NCBI RefSeq assembly: GCF_900699785.1
Contig: NZ_LR535679.1
Coordinates: 1,054,001 to 1,118,000, forward strand
From: Campylobacter showae
GTDB lineage: Bacteria > Campylobacterota > Campylobacteria > Campylobacterales > Campylobacteraceae
Length of the DNA: 64,000 bases
Direction of reading: 5' to 3'
Shown: one piece after another, positions 42,868-51,658 of the stretch
Layout: each line of letters starts with the position of its first letter
Numbering within the stretch: position 1 is the first letter of the stretch
Program-made: the position numbers and the translations under genes
Notes under the pieces: model-generated
Told to the model about the DNA's origin: nothing
What the model saw: only the letters and a program-made list of their open reading frames with translations
Database searches by the model: none

Positions 42868-43797
42868 TTATCCTTTCAAAAATTCTTTTATATTTTCCGC
42901 GATCATCGCTACGAGCCGCTCTCTAGCCTCAAAGCTCGCCCACGCCACGTGCGGAGTGAGTATCAAATTTTCCTTGTTTTTGATATTTAGCAACGGATGA
43001 TCCGCGCGCATAGGCTCGGTCTCTAGCACATCCGAGGCAAAGCGCAGGTTTCGCCCATCTATCGCACTGGCTACGGCGCTCTCATCTACGATACCGCCGC
43101 GTCCGAAGTTCATCAGTATGGCGCCCTCTTTCATCAAATTTAGCTCCCGCTCACCGATCAAATTTCGCGTTTTTTCATTTAGCGGAGCATGGATGCTCAC
43201 GATGTCGCAGCCGCTTAAAAGCTCGCCCAAATTTTGCCTTTTAAACTCGGCGTTTGCGTTTGCGCCGCTAGTTGAGTAGTAGCTCACTCTCGCGCCAAAT
43301 GCCGCCGCTATGCGCGCCACGCCCCTGCCGATATCGCCAAGCCCGATGACGCCGAAGCTTTTGCCCGCTATCTCGCCGATACTGCGGTCTAGATTCGTAA
43401 AAATTTCGCTCTTCGCCCACTCGCCGCTTTGCGCGTAATTATCGTAAAATTTAATGCGATTGGTTAGCGCGAAAAGACAAGCAAACGTATGCTGCACGAC
43501 GCTAGCGGTGGAATACCCAGCGACGTTTTTTACCGCGATGCCTTTTGCTGCGGCGTAGGCGAGATCTACGTTGTTCATACCCGTCGCGCTAATGCAGATT
43601 AGCTTTAAATTTGACGCGTCCATCGTCTCTTTGTCGATCACGACTTTGTTCGTGACGGCGACGTCCGCGCCATTTAGCCGCTCTATGCGCTCAGCCTCGG
43701 CGGTCGTCTCAAAGCTAACAAACTCGCCAAACTGCCCAAAAACGTCCAATTTTACATCGCTTCCAAGCGTCGCGGCATCGAGGCAGACTATTTTCAT
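42868..43797 (-). CDS. D-isomer specific 2-hydroxyacid dehydrogenase
   Basis: NAD-dependent dehydrogenase interconverting a 2-keto acid and a D-2-hydroxy acid. The 309-residue protein has the Rossmann motif [11 protein letters not shown] (about 149-159), [12 protein letters not shown], the substrate-binding arginine in [10 protein letters not shown], a glutamate in SDVLETEP, and catalytic histidine in LTPHVAWAS. Substrate (glyoxylate/hydroxypyruvate or lactate type) not determinable. Middle gene of the conserved block between a glutathionylspermidine-synthase-like gene and yajQ. Confidence 0.9.
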   Translation of the reverse strand: MKIVCLDAATLGSDVKLDVFGQFGEFVSFETTAEAERIERLNGADVAVTNKVVIDKETMDASNLKLICISATGMNNVDLAYAAAKGIAVKNVAGYSTASVVQHTFACLFALTNRIKFYDNYAQSGEWAKSEIFTNLDRSIGEIAGKSFGVIGLGDIGRGVARIAAAFGARVSYYSTSGANANAEFKRQNLGELLSGCDIVSIHAPLNEKTRNLIGERELNLMKEGAILMNFGRGGIVDESAVASAIDGRNLRFASDVLETEPMRADHPLLNIKNKENLILTPHVAWASFEARERLVAMIAENIKEFLKG

Positions 43798-43806
43798 TTT
43801 GCGTCC

Positions 43807-44985
43807 TTATTTGATAAAGTGCCCCACGAATTTGGAGTAGTTGTCTAAAATTTCGCCGCCTCTGCGGTATCCTAGCGCGCACGCCTCGTAGGCAAAAAAC
43901 ACGCCGGCTTGGTAGCTGTTGTTGGCAGCGTCTTTGTTAAATTCGTAAAATTCCTGATAGATCGCGCGGTTTTGACCGTAGTCGCCGCCGTTTTGCAAGC
44001 TCACGCTACCGTCAGCCTCGATCACGCTCACGTTTGCGCCCTCTCGTCCGAAAACCGGCTTTTTCACGTACTTTTTGCCCGCGATCGGCTTGTCGCTAGC
44101 CTGCAGTAAAAGCGGGTGATTCGGGTATAAATCCCATAGAATTTTTAAGATGCCTTTGCTTTGGAAAAGCAGCGTGTATGCGGGATTTAGGATGATGGCT
44201 TTTTGATTTTGGACGATGTTTTTTAGGATTATAGCTAGCTCGCCTTCCTCTACGGCGATGTCCTCCCACGGCACGAGCTTAAACCAGTACTCGTAGTTTT
44301 CGCCGTCGAAAAACACGCCCTCCTCGTCGTTAAATACGACCTCATCGACGTAAGCAAACGCCGTGTGAAAGCCCGCCTCCTCGGCGATGTATTGCAATAG
44401 CTTCACGGTCTGCTCGTCCTCGCTACTGCCCGCAACCGAGCTAAATAAAATTTTCCAACCCTCGTAGTGCTCGTTAAAGCTCTCGGTCTCCTCATCTAGC
44501 GTCACGAGGCGCCTAAAATTTTGCTTTAGGGCGTCATAAAGGTCGTTAAACTGCGCGCTCTCGTCCATGCAGTTAAACTTAAGCGCCGCCCACTGGATGA
44601 TCGCCGTCTCAAACACGGCCGTCGGTGTGTCGGCGTTAAATTCGATGAGTTTTATCGGCTTGCCGTCTAGACCGCCTGCAAGGTCAAATCTACCGTAAAG
44701 GTGCCAGTGCACGTCGTTTTCCCAGCTTTTGCGCACGAGATCTACGAGGTTAAACGGGATGCCGACCTCGTGGTAGAGGTTGTTGTCGATGACGTGCTGG
44801 GCGGCTGCGACGAACATATCGTATAGCTCGTTTGCGGCGTTGTAGTACGCCTCTGCCTGCGCCTCGCCAACCTCGACTAGCTCGTCTGCTACGTAGTCGC
44901 TACCGTCCGGATCGGTGTGCCACGTAAAGCCGATCTCGCCTAAAAATTCGCTATTTAGCGGTTCGATTTTTTTTAAATTTATCAT
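43807..44985 (-). CDS. Glutathionylspermidine-synthase-like ATP-grasp protein
   Basis: A 392-residue ATP-grasp enzyme related to the C-terminal half of E. coli Gss and to YgiC. Recognisable parts: YGRFDLAGGLDGKPIKLIEFNADTPTAVFET (about 98-128) and the ATP-grasp loop KKPVFGREGANVSVI (about 309-323). YgiC-type proteins join small peptides or amines but have no confirmed substrate. It starts 1 nt after a glycine/serine-rich lipoprotein gene; ygiC in E. coli likewise follows the lipoprotein gene ygiB, so the pair may work together at the envelope. Confidence 0.88.
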   Translation of the reverse strand: MINLKKIEPLNSEFLGEIGFTWHTDPDGSDYVADELVEVGEAQAEAYYNAANELYDMFVAAAQHVIDNNLYHEVGIPFNLVDLVRKSWENDVHWHLYGRFDLAGGLDGKPIKLIEFNADTPTAVFETAIIQWAALKFNCMDESAQFNDLYDALKQNFRRLVTLDEETESFNEHYEGWKILFSSVAGSSEDEQTVKLLQYIAEEAGFHTAFAYVDEVVFNDEEGVFFDGENYEYWFKLVPWEDIAVEEGELAIILKNIVQNQKAIILNPAYTLLFQSKGILKILWDLYPNHPLLLQASDKPIAGKKYVKKPVFGREGANVSVIEADGSVSLQNGGDYGQNRAIYQEFYEFNKDAANNSYQAGVFFAYEACALGYRRGGEILDNYSKFVGHFIK

Positions 44986-44986
44986 T

Positions 44987-45616
44987 TTATCCTCCGAAAC
45001 TTGAGCTTGAACTTGAACTTGATCCGCCGAAAAATCCGCTCTTTCCGCCGCTTGGTTTACTTGCCGAGCTCGTGGCTTTGGCTTTGTTAAAGCTATCTAC
45101 GCTCCTTGAATACGCACTCGGGTTTTTATACGCGCTTTGGCGCTGCGCCTGATAGCCCGGGTTGTTAAAGAGTTTGTTGCCGATCCAGCTGCCGATGATC
45201 GCGCCCGCGGCCGAGGCTAGTAGCGCCTCGCCCATACTCATGCCGCCGCTTGAAAGTTGCGCGTTTTGAGCGTTCGGATTCGTCAAATTTGACGTTCCGG
45301 CATCGATTTTGGCGTTTTCCTCTGCGATTAGTTTATCCATCTCCTCTTTGCTCAGAACGCGCTCGGTGCCGTTGATATCCTTTAGCACGACGCGCGTTTC
45401 GCTGCTTGGATACTCCTCTAGGACTTTATATTTGCCCGGCGCGGTTTCTTCGATGATGACGAAAGCTCCCGTTTTTTGCGCCGCTTCGTTTAGCGCGCTA
45501 CTTTCGCCGCCGTTATCGTTGCTACCGCAGCCGGCCAGCCCTGCTATCACGACCGCGCCAAATCCGCCCACAGCAGCGTAGCTTGCTACTTTTTTTATGC
45601 CTTTAAAAACTCTCAT
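44987..45616 (-). CDS. UPF0323-family lipoprotein (Cj0371-like)
   Basis: A 209-residue envelope protein. Lipobox LAGC (Cys30) after a hydrophobic segment; a glycine-rich hydrophobic stretch ALLASAAGAIIGSWIGNKLF (about 132-151) resembles glycine-zipper modules that insert in membranes. The tail is very rich in serine and glycine (GFFGGSSSSSSSSFGG). In C. jejuni the homologue is linked to motility and chemotaxis traits. Overlaps the DNA-binding gene upstream by 4 nt. Confidence 0.85.
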   Translation of the reverse strand: MRVFKGIKKVASYAAVGGFGAVVIAGLAGCGSNDNGGESSALNEAAQKTGAFVIIEETAPGKYKVLEEYPSSETRVVLKDINGTERVLSKEEMDKLIAEENAKIDAGTSNLTNPNAQNAQLSSGGMSMGEALLASAAGAIIGSWIGNKLFNNPGYQAQRQSAYKNPSAYSRSVDSFNKAKATSSASKPSGGKSGFFGGSSSSSSSSFGG

Positions 45617-46278
45617 TTTTTATCTAGCTCCTTTGAAATTTTCTTGCTTTTTACCATTATCACGCCCTTTTTAAATTTGATAAATTTTGATTTTCCGATG
45701 TTTTTTATGATTTTATTTTGCGTTTTCTTAAGGCTCTTGCCGCTTAAATTTTGCGATTTTAAAAACTCGGCCAAGCTCGTCCATTTACCCTCGTTTTTAG
45801 ACTCGTTCTCGATGAATTCGACGTCGATAGGAGCTACATATTCGCCGTTTTGACGCGCTAGCAGCGGTCGCTCGAGCATGCTTAAAAATCCCCTTAGCTT
45901 CTCGTCTCTTTCGCGGTAAATTTGAGCGATTTCGGATTTATTATTTAGCAAAATTTGCTCTTTTTCGCGAAAAAGCCTCTCTTTATCGGCTTGCAAATTT
46001 TGATTTTGTTCTTTTAGTTCGCTAATTTGCGAGAGTAGAAATTCGTTCACGTCAAATTCGCCGGCTTTAGCGGCTTTTTTTGGCTCCGAGCTTTTGGCGG
46101 ATTTTGAAGTTTTGGGCGCCGATTTGGGTGCGGTTTGAGGCTCGTAGCCGTCCAAAACCACGTATTTTACGCCGTCTTTTTCAAAGGTTTTTAGCGTGCC
46201 GCGACGAATGCGGTTGTAAACGGCTTCTTTGGTTACGCCTAAGATTTCCGCGGCCTCGCTCACGGGCACTTTGGACAT
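45613..46278 (-). CDS. Helix-turn-helix plus coiled-coil protein (DUF3972-like)
   Basis: A 221-residue protein. The first 50 residues are an excisionase-like winged helix (VPVSEAAEILGVTKEAVYNRIRRGTLKTFEKDGVKYVVLDGY). A lysine/serine/proline linker and a coiled coil follow (about 78-125, SQISELKEQNQNLQADKERLFREKEQIL), then a basic C-terminus (KSKFIKFKKGVIMVKSKKISKELDKK). Similar proteins in epsilonproteobacteria are annotated DUF3972 with no known role; a nucleoid-associated or regulatory function is possible. It sits between rpsU and the UPF0323 lipoprotein gene. Confidence 0.72.
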   Translation of the reverse strand: MSKVPVSEAAEILGVTKEAVYNRIRRGTLKTFEKDGVKYVVLDGYEPQTAPKSAPKTSKSAKSSEPKKAAKAGEFDVNEFLLSQISELKEQNQNLQADKERLFREKEQILLNNKSEIAQIYRERDEKLRGFLSMLERPLLARQNGEYVAPIDVEFIENESKNEGKWTSLAEFLKSQNLSGKSLKKTQNKIIKNIGKSKFIKFKKGVIMVKSKKISKELDKK

Positions 46279-46351
46279 ATTTTTCCTTTGATCGTTAAAT
46301 TTAGCGTAGATTATGGCAAATTTTGGCTTTGATGCGAGTTAAACGGGAGTT

Positions 46352-46383
46352 TAAAAAAGAAAAGGTCGCCGAAGCGACCCTTT
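46352..46383 (-). terminator. Terminator of rpsU
   Basis: Minus strand: GGTCGC (46379-46374), UUCG tetraloop, GCGACC (46369-46364), then TTTTCTTTTTT. Very stable. Confidence 0.88.
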
Positions 46384-46386
46384 TGG

Positions 46387-46599
46387 TTAGAGCTTTGACT
46401 CGTAGCGTCTAAGCATATATAGACGTTTAAGCATTTTCTTGCGAGCCGCGATTTTTTGTTTTTTGCGGATCTCGGTCATAGGCTCGAAAAAGCGTCTTGC
46501 GCGAACTTCAGTCACGACAAGATTCCTGTCGGTTTGCTTTTTGAACTTTCTGTAAGCTTCGTCAAAAGACTCGTTAGGATGTACCTTAATACCAGGCAA
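46387..46599 (-). CDS. rpsU: 30S ribosomal protein S21 (TTG start)
   Basis: Small-subunit protein aiding mRNA base-pairing. The expected N-terminus (M)[21 protein letters not shown] fixes the start at the TTG at 46599-46597, giving the usual 70 residues. GTG codons at 46611 and 46608 would add four residues (MVRT) but belong to the ribosome binding region GGTGAGG, which lies 4-10 nt upstream of the TTG. The C-terminal basic tail ([25 protein letters not shown]) is normal. A UUCG-loop terminator follows. Confidence 0.93.
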   Translation of the reverse strand: MPGIKVHPNESFDEAYRKFKKQTDRNLVVTEVRARRFFEPMTEIRKKQKIAARKKMLKRLYMLRRYESKL

Positions 46600-46687
46600 C
46601 GTCCTCACCACCTTTCAATTAAAATAGACGGCGATTATAGTTTAAATTTGATAAATTTAAGCTTTGCTCGACGCCTAGGCTTTAAAT

Positions 46688-48172
46688 TTAGCCTTTTAGT
46701 ATATGCTCCGCCGCTATCATCGCCGAGCTGATACAATCGGGCGTCGAGCAGCTTGTAAGCCTCGTAAATCCGTGCACGCCGCCCGTCGCCTCGCCTACAG
46801 CGTATAAATTTTTAATAGGCTTGCTATCATTTATATTAAGAACTTCAAAGTTCAAATTTACCCTCACGCCGCCCGGAGTATAGCTGATGCCAGGAGCCCC
46901 GAGTATCGCGTAAAACGGAGCCTTTTCTATCGGAGCGACTTTAGTTAAATCTTTTTTAAAATCGGCATCGGTTTTGGCAGCGACGCTTTCGTTATACCGC
47001 TTTATTTCCTCTTTTAAAATTTGCGCATTTAGCTTAAATTCCGCCGCCAGCTCGTCTAAGCTCTCAAATTTTTTCATCTTGCCGGTTTCTATAAACTTTT
47101 GCAGCCTTTTTGGGTCGTGACTGGAGGTAAATCCCGTCTCGTCAAAGATTATAGTCGGGAACAGATCACTTTCATTTTTTTGCATATTTTCTAAAATATT
47201 ATCGGACAAAGTCTGCCTATCGCCGTCTTCGTTCATAAACCTCTTTGAGTTTTTGCCGTCGACCGCAATAGCAAATATCAAATCCTCCGTCGGAATACCA
47301 AACGAATAGCGTCCCAGGCTAAGCTGTACAGGCATCGCGCCCGCCCTTACCATGGTTTTTAACGCACCTGCCGTCGCACCTGGATTTGACGGAGTGGAAG
47401 CTAGAGCGAGCCTTGGATTTTGCGCCGCTTTAAAGGTTTTATCCGCCGAAAATCCGCCGCTTGCAAAAATTACGGCCTTTTTAGCTTTATAAAATTTAAC
47501 GTCCCCAGAAACGTTTTGCGCATCGTCGTCGGCTAGGTTTTTATCAAATTTATATTCCTCTCTCACTCTTAACCCTATCGCCGCGCCGTTTTTATCCAGT
47601 ACGATTTCATCGACTTTTACGCGCTTTAGCGTCTTGCCGCCCTTGCTTTCAAAGTGAGAATTTAGCGCCTGCACGCACGCTCCGCCTCCGCCTACGGTCT
47701 CTAGACTTCTTGCCACGCTATGTCCGCCCAGATGCTTTAGCTTTTCGGCGTATTGCACGCCTCTTGCTTTGACGAATTCATACGCTCTTTTTGAATTCTC
47801 AGCGATCCTGTACGACTGCTCAATGTAGTTAAAGCCCTTGCCTGCTTTGTTTAGATCTTTTACGAAAAGCTCGATGGAGTCTTTGATGCCGGCTTTTTCT
47901 TGTTGCTCGGTGCCCACGCAGGCAAAATCAAGCTGAGAAACTACAGAGTTGCCGCCCATTCGCGACATCTTTTCTAGTAGCGCTACACTAAGCCCACCCT
48001 CGGCTGCTACGATGCCCGCGACGTTTGCGCTAAGGCCGCTACCTACAACCAAGACGTCGTATTCCGCGTCCCATTTTATCTCATCCTCCTGTGCCGCCTG
48101 CAAATTTAACGCGCCTACCGCAGCTACCGCGAAGCCGGTTTTGATGAAATTTCTTCTAGAAATTTTTTGCAT
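46688..48172 (-). CDS. Tat-exported FAD-dependent fumarate-reductase-like flavoprotein
   Basis: Periplasmic reductase of the flavocytochrome-c family, 494 residues. Tat leader MQKISRRNFIKTG; FAD motif GSGLSANVAGIVAAEGG (about 43-59) and C-terminal LYAVGEATGGVHGFTRLTS, which carries the family's substrate-binding His and Arg (H in GGVHG and R in TRL). No CXXCH heme motif, so it needs an external cytochrome, unlike Shewanella FccA. Substrate could be fumarate, methacrylate or urocanate; the segment LTSCSTPDC replaces the usual LGGNA and is unusual. Monocistronic. Confidence 0.82.
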   Translation of the reverse strand: MQKISRRNFIKTGFAVAAVGALNLQAAQEDEIKWDAEYDVLVVGSGLSANVAGIVAAEGGLSVALLEKMSRMGGNSVVSQLDFACVGTEQQEKAGIKDSIELFVKDLNKAGKGFNYIEQSYRIAENSKRAYEFVKARGVQYAEKLKHLGGHSVARSLETVGGGGACVQALNSHFESKGGKTLKRVKVDEIVLDKNGAAIGLRVREEYKFDKNLADDDAQNVSGDVKFYKAKKAVIFASGGFSADKTFKAAQNPRLALASTPSNPGATAGALKTMVRAGAMPVQLSLGRYSFGIPTEDLIFAIAVDGKNSKRFMNEDGDRQTLSDNILENMQKNESDLFPTIIFDETGFTSSHDPKRLQKFIETGKMKKFESLDELAAEFKLNAQILKEEIKRYNESVAAKTDADFKKDLTKVAPIEKAPFYAILGAPGISYTPGGVRVNLNFEVLNINDSKPIKNLYAVGEATGGVHGFTRLTSCSTPDCISSAMIAAEHILKG

Positions 48173-48305
48173 AACATCTCCTTTTTAAAGAATTTATGAA
48201 ATTATACATCATAAAATTGGCGTAATAGCAATTTTAATACGCGTTTAATAGCATTAACTCTATAATTTATCCAAAATTATCACTACTTTGTAATCAGGAC
48301 GAATT

Positions 48306-49658
48306 ATGACAAAAGAAGAGTATAAAAATTATTTCAAATTTGCTAGCAAACGCTATATAGCCTACATCCTGATCACCTGTACCGCGCTCATTTTGCCTTT
48401 TATAACCATCGGCGGAAATCAGTTTTTCCTGCTAAGCTTTGAGCGCAGTGAGCTGCATCTGCTTTTTGCCAAATTTAACGTCCAAGAGCTATTTTTAATG
48501 CCTTTCGTGCTCATCATTTTTTTTATTTTTATATTTTTTATGACGAATTTGGGCGGCCGCGTCTGGTGCGGCTGGAGCTGCCCGCAGACGATATTTCGCG
48601 CGATCTACCGCGACCTCATCCAAACTAAAATTTTAAAAATTCGCAAAAGCGTCTCAAATAAACAAACAATCGCCGAGGGCGGCATCAAAAATGCGCTCGC
48701 AGTGGCGATCTGGAGCATTTTAGCCTTTGTCGCGGCGGCAAATTTTCTCTGGTTTTTCGTCCCGCCGCAGGACTTTTTCGCTCAAATTTCAGATCCCGCA
48801 GAGCATAAAATTTTACTCGGAGCTTGGCTTGTTATCGCGGCGTTTTTGATATTTGACGTCGCGTTTTTAGGCGAAAATTTTTGCGTTTACGTCTGCCCAT
48901 ACGCTAGAGTGCAGTCCGTGATGATAGATTCTGACAGCGTGCAGGTGATCTACGACGAGGCTCGCGGCGGTAAAATTTATGACGGCCAAACCAAACTCTG
49001 GAAAAAGCCGCCCGATCCACAAAACGAATGCACCGGCTGCGAAGCCTGCGTGAAAATTTGCCCGACACACATCGACATCAGAAAAGGCATGCAGCTAGAG
49101 TGCATAAACTGCCTAGAGTGCGTCGATGCGTGCACGAAAACGATGTCGGGGCTAAATTTGCCTAGTCTAATTAACTGGACGAGCTCAAATTCCCTAAAAA
49201 CCAAGCAAAAAGTGCGGTATTTGCGCTTTAAAACCGTCGGCTACTGCGCCGCCATCGCTATCGCTGCGACCGCGCTAACGCTAATGAGCGCCAAAAAAGA
49301 GAGCATGCTGCTAAACATAAACCGCACAAGCGAGCTATATAAGATAAATAAAAGCGGCCAGATCGAAAACGCTTACGTGTTTTTGTTTGAAAACACCGAG
49401 GCGCAGGCGCATGAGTTTTATTTTGACGTTAGCGCGGACGGAGCTAAAGCGCCGATAAAAATCGAGCGCCCAAGAGGGCAAATTTCGTTAAAAGCAGGCG
49501 AAAAAAAGAGAGTCGTAGTCGTCCTAAGCGCGCCTAAATCGGCATTTGCTAAGACTGGCGAGCAAACGACGAAGATAGAAATCTCCGCCTACGCAGCGGA
49601 CAACAAAGAAAAAATAAATGTTAAGAGACGGACGATCTTTGCCCATCCAAGTGAGTAA
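48306..49658 (+). CDS. ccoG: CcoG, cbb3 oxidase accessory ferredoxin
   Basis: A 450-residue membrane protein required for copper handling in cbb3 oxidase assembly. Membrane helices at about 17-36, 60-80, 135-155 and 175-190. NLGGRVWCGWSCPQTIFRA and FCVYVCPYARVQSVM hold conserved cysteine pairs; two [4Fe-4S] clusters are bound by CTGCEACVKICP and CINCLECVDACT. The C-terminal part forms an immunoglobulin-like periplasmic domain. All features are normal for the family. Stand-alone gene ahead of cmeR. Confidence 0.94.
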   Translation: MTKEEYKNYFKFASKRYIAYILITCTALILPFITIGGNQFFLLSFERSELHLLFAKFNVQELFLMPFVLIIFFIFIFFMTNLGGRVWCGWSCPQTIFRAIYRDLIQTKILKIRKSVSNKQTIAEGGIKNALAVAIWSILAFVAAANFLWFFVPPQDFFAQISDPAEHKILLGAWLVIAAFLIFDVAFLGENFCVYVCPYARVQSVMIDSDSVQVIYDEARGGKIYDGQTKLWKKPPDPQNECTGCEACVKICPTHIDIRKGMQLECINCLECVDACTKTMSGLNLPSLINWTSSNSLKTKQKVRYLRFKTVGYCAAIAIAATALTLMSAKKESMLLNINRTSELYKINKSGQIENAYVFLFENTEAQAHEFYFDVSADGAKAPIKIERPRGQISLKAGEKKRVVVVLSAPKSAFAKTGEQTTKIEISAYAADNKEKINVKRRTIFAHPSE

Positions 49659-49720
49659 AAAATTATTTTTTTATAGTATAATCATACTTTAAGATTTTTT
49701 AAAATTTGGGGGCTATAAAA

Positions 49721-50353
49721 ATGGATACGAAACCGACGAAACGAAGCGCTGAGAGAAAAGAGAAATTCATTCAGGCCGGGCTTGAAATTTTCCTCGAAAA
49801 CGGCTATGAAAACACGAGTTTAACGGATATCATCAAAAAAAGCGGCGGGTCGCTGGCGAGCATCTACAAATTTTTTGAAAACAAAGAAGGGCTCTTTCGC
49901 GCTATCGTAGAGCGCGGATTTGACGACTTTAGAACGCAGATAGACGAAAAAATCGATCTAAATTTATCGCATAAGCTGGATGATTTTTTAACCAAATTCG
50001 CGATGATATTTTTCGACATCATCTGTGAAAAGAAAACCACGCTAATCTCAAGAGTAATGATGAGCGAAGGCGCGAAAAACGATGGCCTTTTAGGTAAAGA
50101 GTTTTTGGATCAAATTTTAAGCAAAATCGATAAAATTTTAATCGATTTTTTCGAGCGCGAAGACATAAGAGTCCAGCTAAATCCATGTATATCTCCTTAC
50201 GTCGCAGCCAAGGCGTTTGCCGCAGTCGTTAGAGAGCCTTATCATTATAATGCTATTTTGCTAAACGAGGACATAACGCTAAGCGTAGAAGAGCGCGAAG
50301 AGCACGTAAAAACGCGTATAGATATGTTTTTGCACGGCGTAAAAAAACGCTAA
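49721..50353 (+). CDS. cmeR: TetR-family repressor of the efflux operon (CmeR-like)
   Basis: A 210-residue TetR repressor. The N-terminal helix-turn-helix is ILEIFLENGYENTSLTDIIKKSGGSLASIYKFFENKEGLFRAIVE-like (LEIFLENGY onward); C-terminal domain binds ligands such as bile salts in C. jejuni CmeR, which also has 210 residues. It lies directly upstream of cmeABC in the same direction. I use the ATG at 49721 (GGGGG about 8 nt upstream), not the TTG at 49706. A near-perfect CmeR box in the following gap supports the call. Confidence 0.88.
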   Translation: MDTKPTKRSAERKEKFIQAGLEIFLENGYENTSLTDIIKKSGGSLASIYKFFENKEGLFRAIVERGFDDFRTQIDEKIDLNLSHKLDDFLTKFAMIFFDIICEKKTTLISRVMMSEGAKNDGLLGKEFLDQILSKIDKILIDFFEREDIRVQLNPCISPYVAAKAFAAVVREPYHYNAILLNEDITLSVEEREEHVKTRIDMFLHGVKKR

Positions 50354-50412
50354 ATTCGACTCTCAAAAATTTGACTTTTCGTATAAATAAGAGTAAAATA
50401 GCCGACTTTATT

Positions 50413-50448
50413 TATAACAAATATTACATCCCAAATTTTGTGTATAAT
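50413..50448 (+). promoter_or_regulatory. CmeR-type operator and -10 box of cmeABC
   Basis: TATAACAAATATTACA at 50413-50428 matches the 16-bp C. jejuni CmeR box TGTAATAAATATTACA, quoted from memory, at 14 positions. TATAAT follows at 50443-50448, so the site covers the promoter -35 zone, as expected for repression. Confidence 0.75.
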
Positions 50449-50473
50449 ATCCCAAAAAACTAAAGGCAAATTT

Positions 50474-51658
50474 ATGAGAAATTTTAAAACTCTCTCGGTT
50501 TTATTATTAGCGTCGCTGTTTTTTACGGCATGCTTTGACGGTAATGACAAAAAAGGTGCGGCTGCAGCCGGACAACAACGACAAATGCCGCCGTCAAAGG
50601 TCGATGTATTCGTAGCTAAAAAATCAGACGTGCCGATCAGCTTTGACTACACCGCGACCCTAACGAGCCAACAAGACGTCATCGTCTATCCCAAAGTAAG
50701 CGGCACGATAACCAAGCAGTTTTTTAAACCCGGCGACAACGTAAAAGCCGGCGACAAGCTGTTTTTGATAGATCCGGAAAAATACCAAGCCAGCTACGAC
50801 GCGCTTGAAGCCGCTATCGGCGTAGCAAACGCAAATTTAAAAAACGCTCAAACCGAATTTAACAGAATTTCAAATTTATATAAGAAAAACGCCGTTTCGC
50901 AAAAAGAGTACGATGCGGCCGTTTCGGCGCTTGAAATCGCAAACGCAAATTTACTAAGCGCTCGAGCAAGCGCCAAAAACGCCAAAATAGACCTAGGCTA
51001 CACGAGTATCGCCGCGCCTTTTGACGGCGTTTTGGGCGATAACCTAGTAGACGTGGGCTCGCTAGTCGTAGCAAACACGACCCAGCTGGTACGCCTAACC
51101 AAAATCAATCCGATCGAGGCGCACTTCCACATCTCCGACGTAGATAATCTAAACCGCGTCAAAATGCAAGAAAGCAGCCTCTGGGTACAGGCAAACTCGG
51201 ACGCCGTACTAAAAGTAGGTCCGGGAGAATTTAACGGCAAAGTAAATTTTATCGATAACGTCGTAAATACGAATATGGGCACAGTTTTAGCCAAGGCTGA
51301 ATTTAACAACGACGAGGGCAAGCTGCTACCTGGCATGTTCGGCCACGTGACGATGGGTGGATTTTACCAAAAAGACGGCTTTAAAATCCCTCAAGTAGCG
51401 CTCCAACAAACCGACGTCAAGACCTACGTGCTAGTCGTAGAGGACGGTAAAGTAGCCTCCAAGGACGTAAAAATCACCTACCAAACCAAAGACGCCGCAG
51501 TCGTTAGCGAGGGACTAAACGAAGGCGATAAGATTATCTTAAACAACTTCCTAAAAATCGGCGTGGGTGCGCCCGTAGAGATAGATAAGGACCCAACCGA
51601 AAGCTTTGGTAAAGGCGCAAATTTAGAGCCTAAAAACGAGCAAGAAAAGGCTAAATAA
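50474..51658 (+). CDS. cmeA: RND efflux periplasmic adaptor (CmeA-like)
   Basis: Membrane-fusion lipoprotein linking CmeB to CmeC. 394 residues; lipobox FTAC with the anchoring cysteine at about 20. The lipoyl-like halves are visible (VIVYPKVSGTITKQFFKPGDNVKAGDKLFLID and AAPFDGVLGDNLVDVGSLV) around a coiled-coil hairpin rich in N/A/L. I start at the ATG at 50474 (AAAGG upstream), at which the lipoprotein signal begins, rather than at 50438. Its stop overlaps cmeB by 1 nt (TAATG). Confidence 0.9.
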   Translation: MRNFKTLSVLLLASLFFTACFDGNDKKGAAAAGQQRQMPPSKVDVFVAKKSDVPISFDYTATLTSQQDVIVYPKVSGTITKQFFKPGDNVKAGDKLFLIDPEKYQASYDALEAAIGVANANLKNAQTEFNRISNLYKKNAVSQKEYDAAVSALEIANANLLSARASAKNAKIDLGYTSIAAPFDGVLGDNLVDVGSLVVANTTQLVRLTKINPIEAHFHISDVDNLNRVKMQESSLWVQANSDAVLKVGPGEFNGKVNFIDNVVNTNMGTVLAKAEFNNDEGKLLPGMFGHVTMGGFYQKDGFKIPQVALQQTDVKTYVLVVEDGKVASKDVKITYQTKDAAVVSEGLNEGDKIILNNFLKIGVGAPVEIDKDPTESFGKGANLEPKNEQEKAK

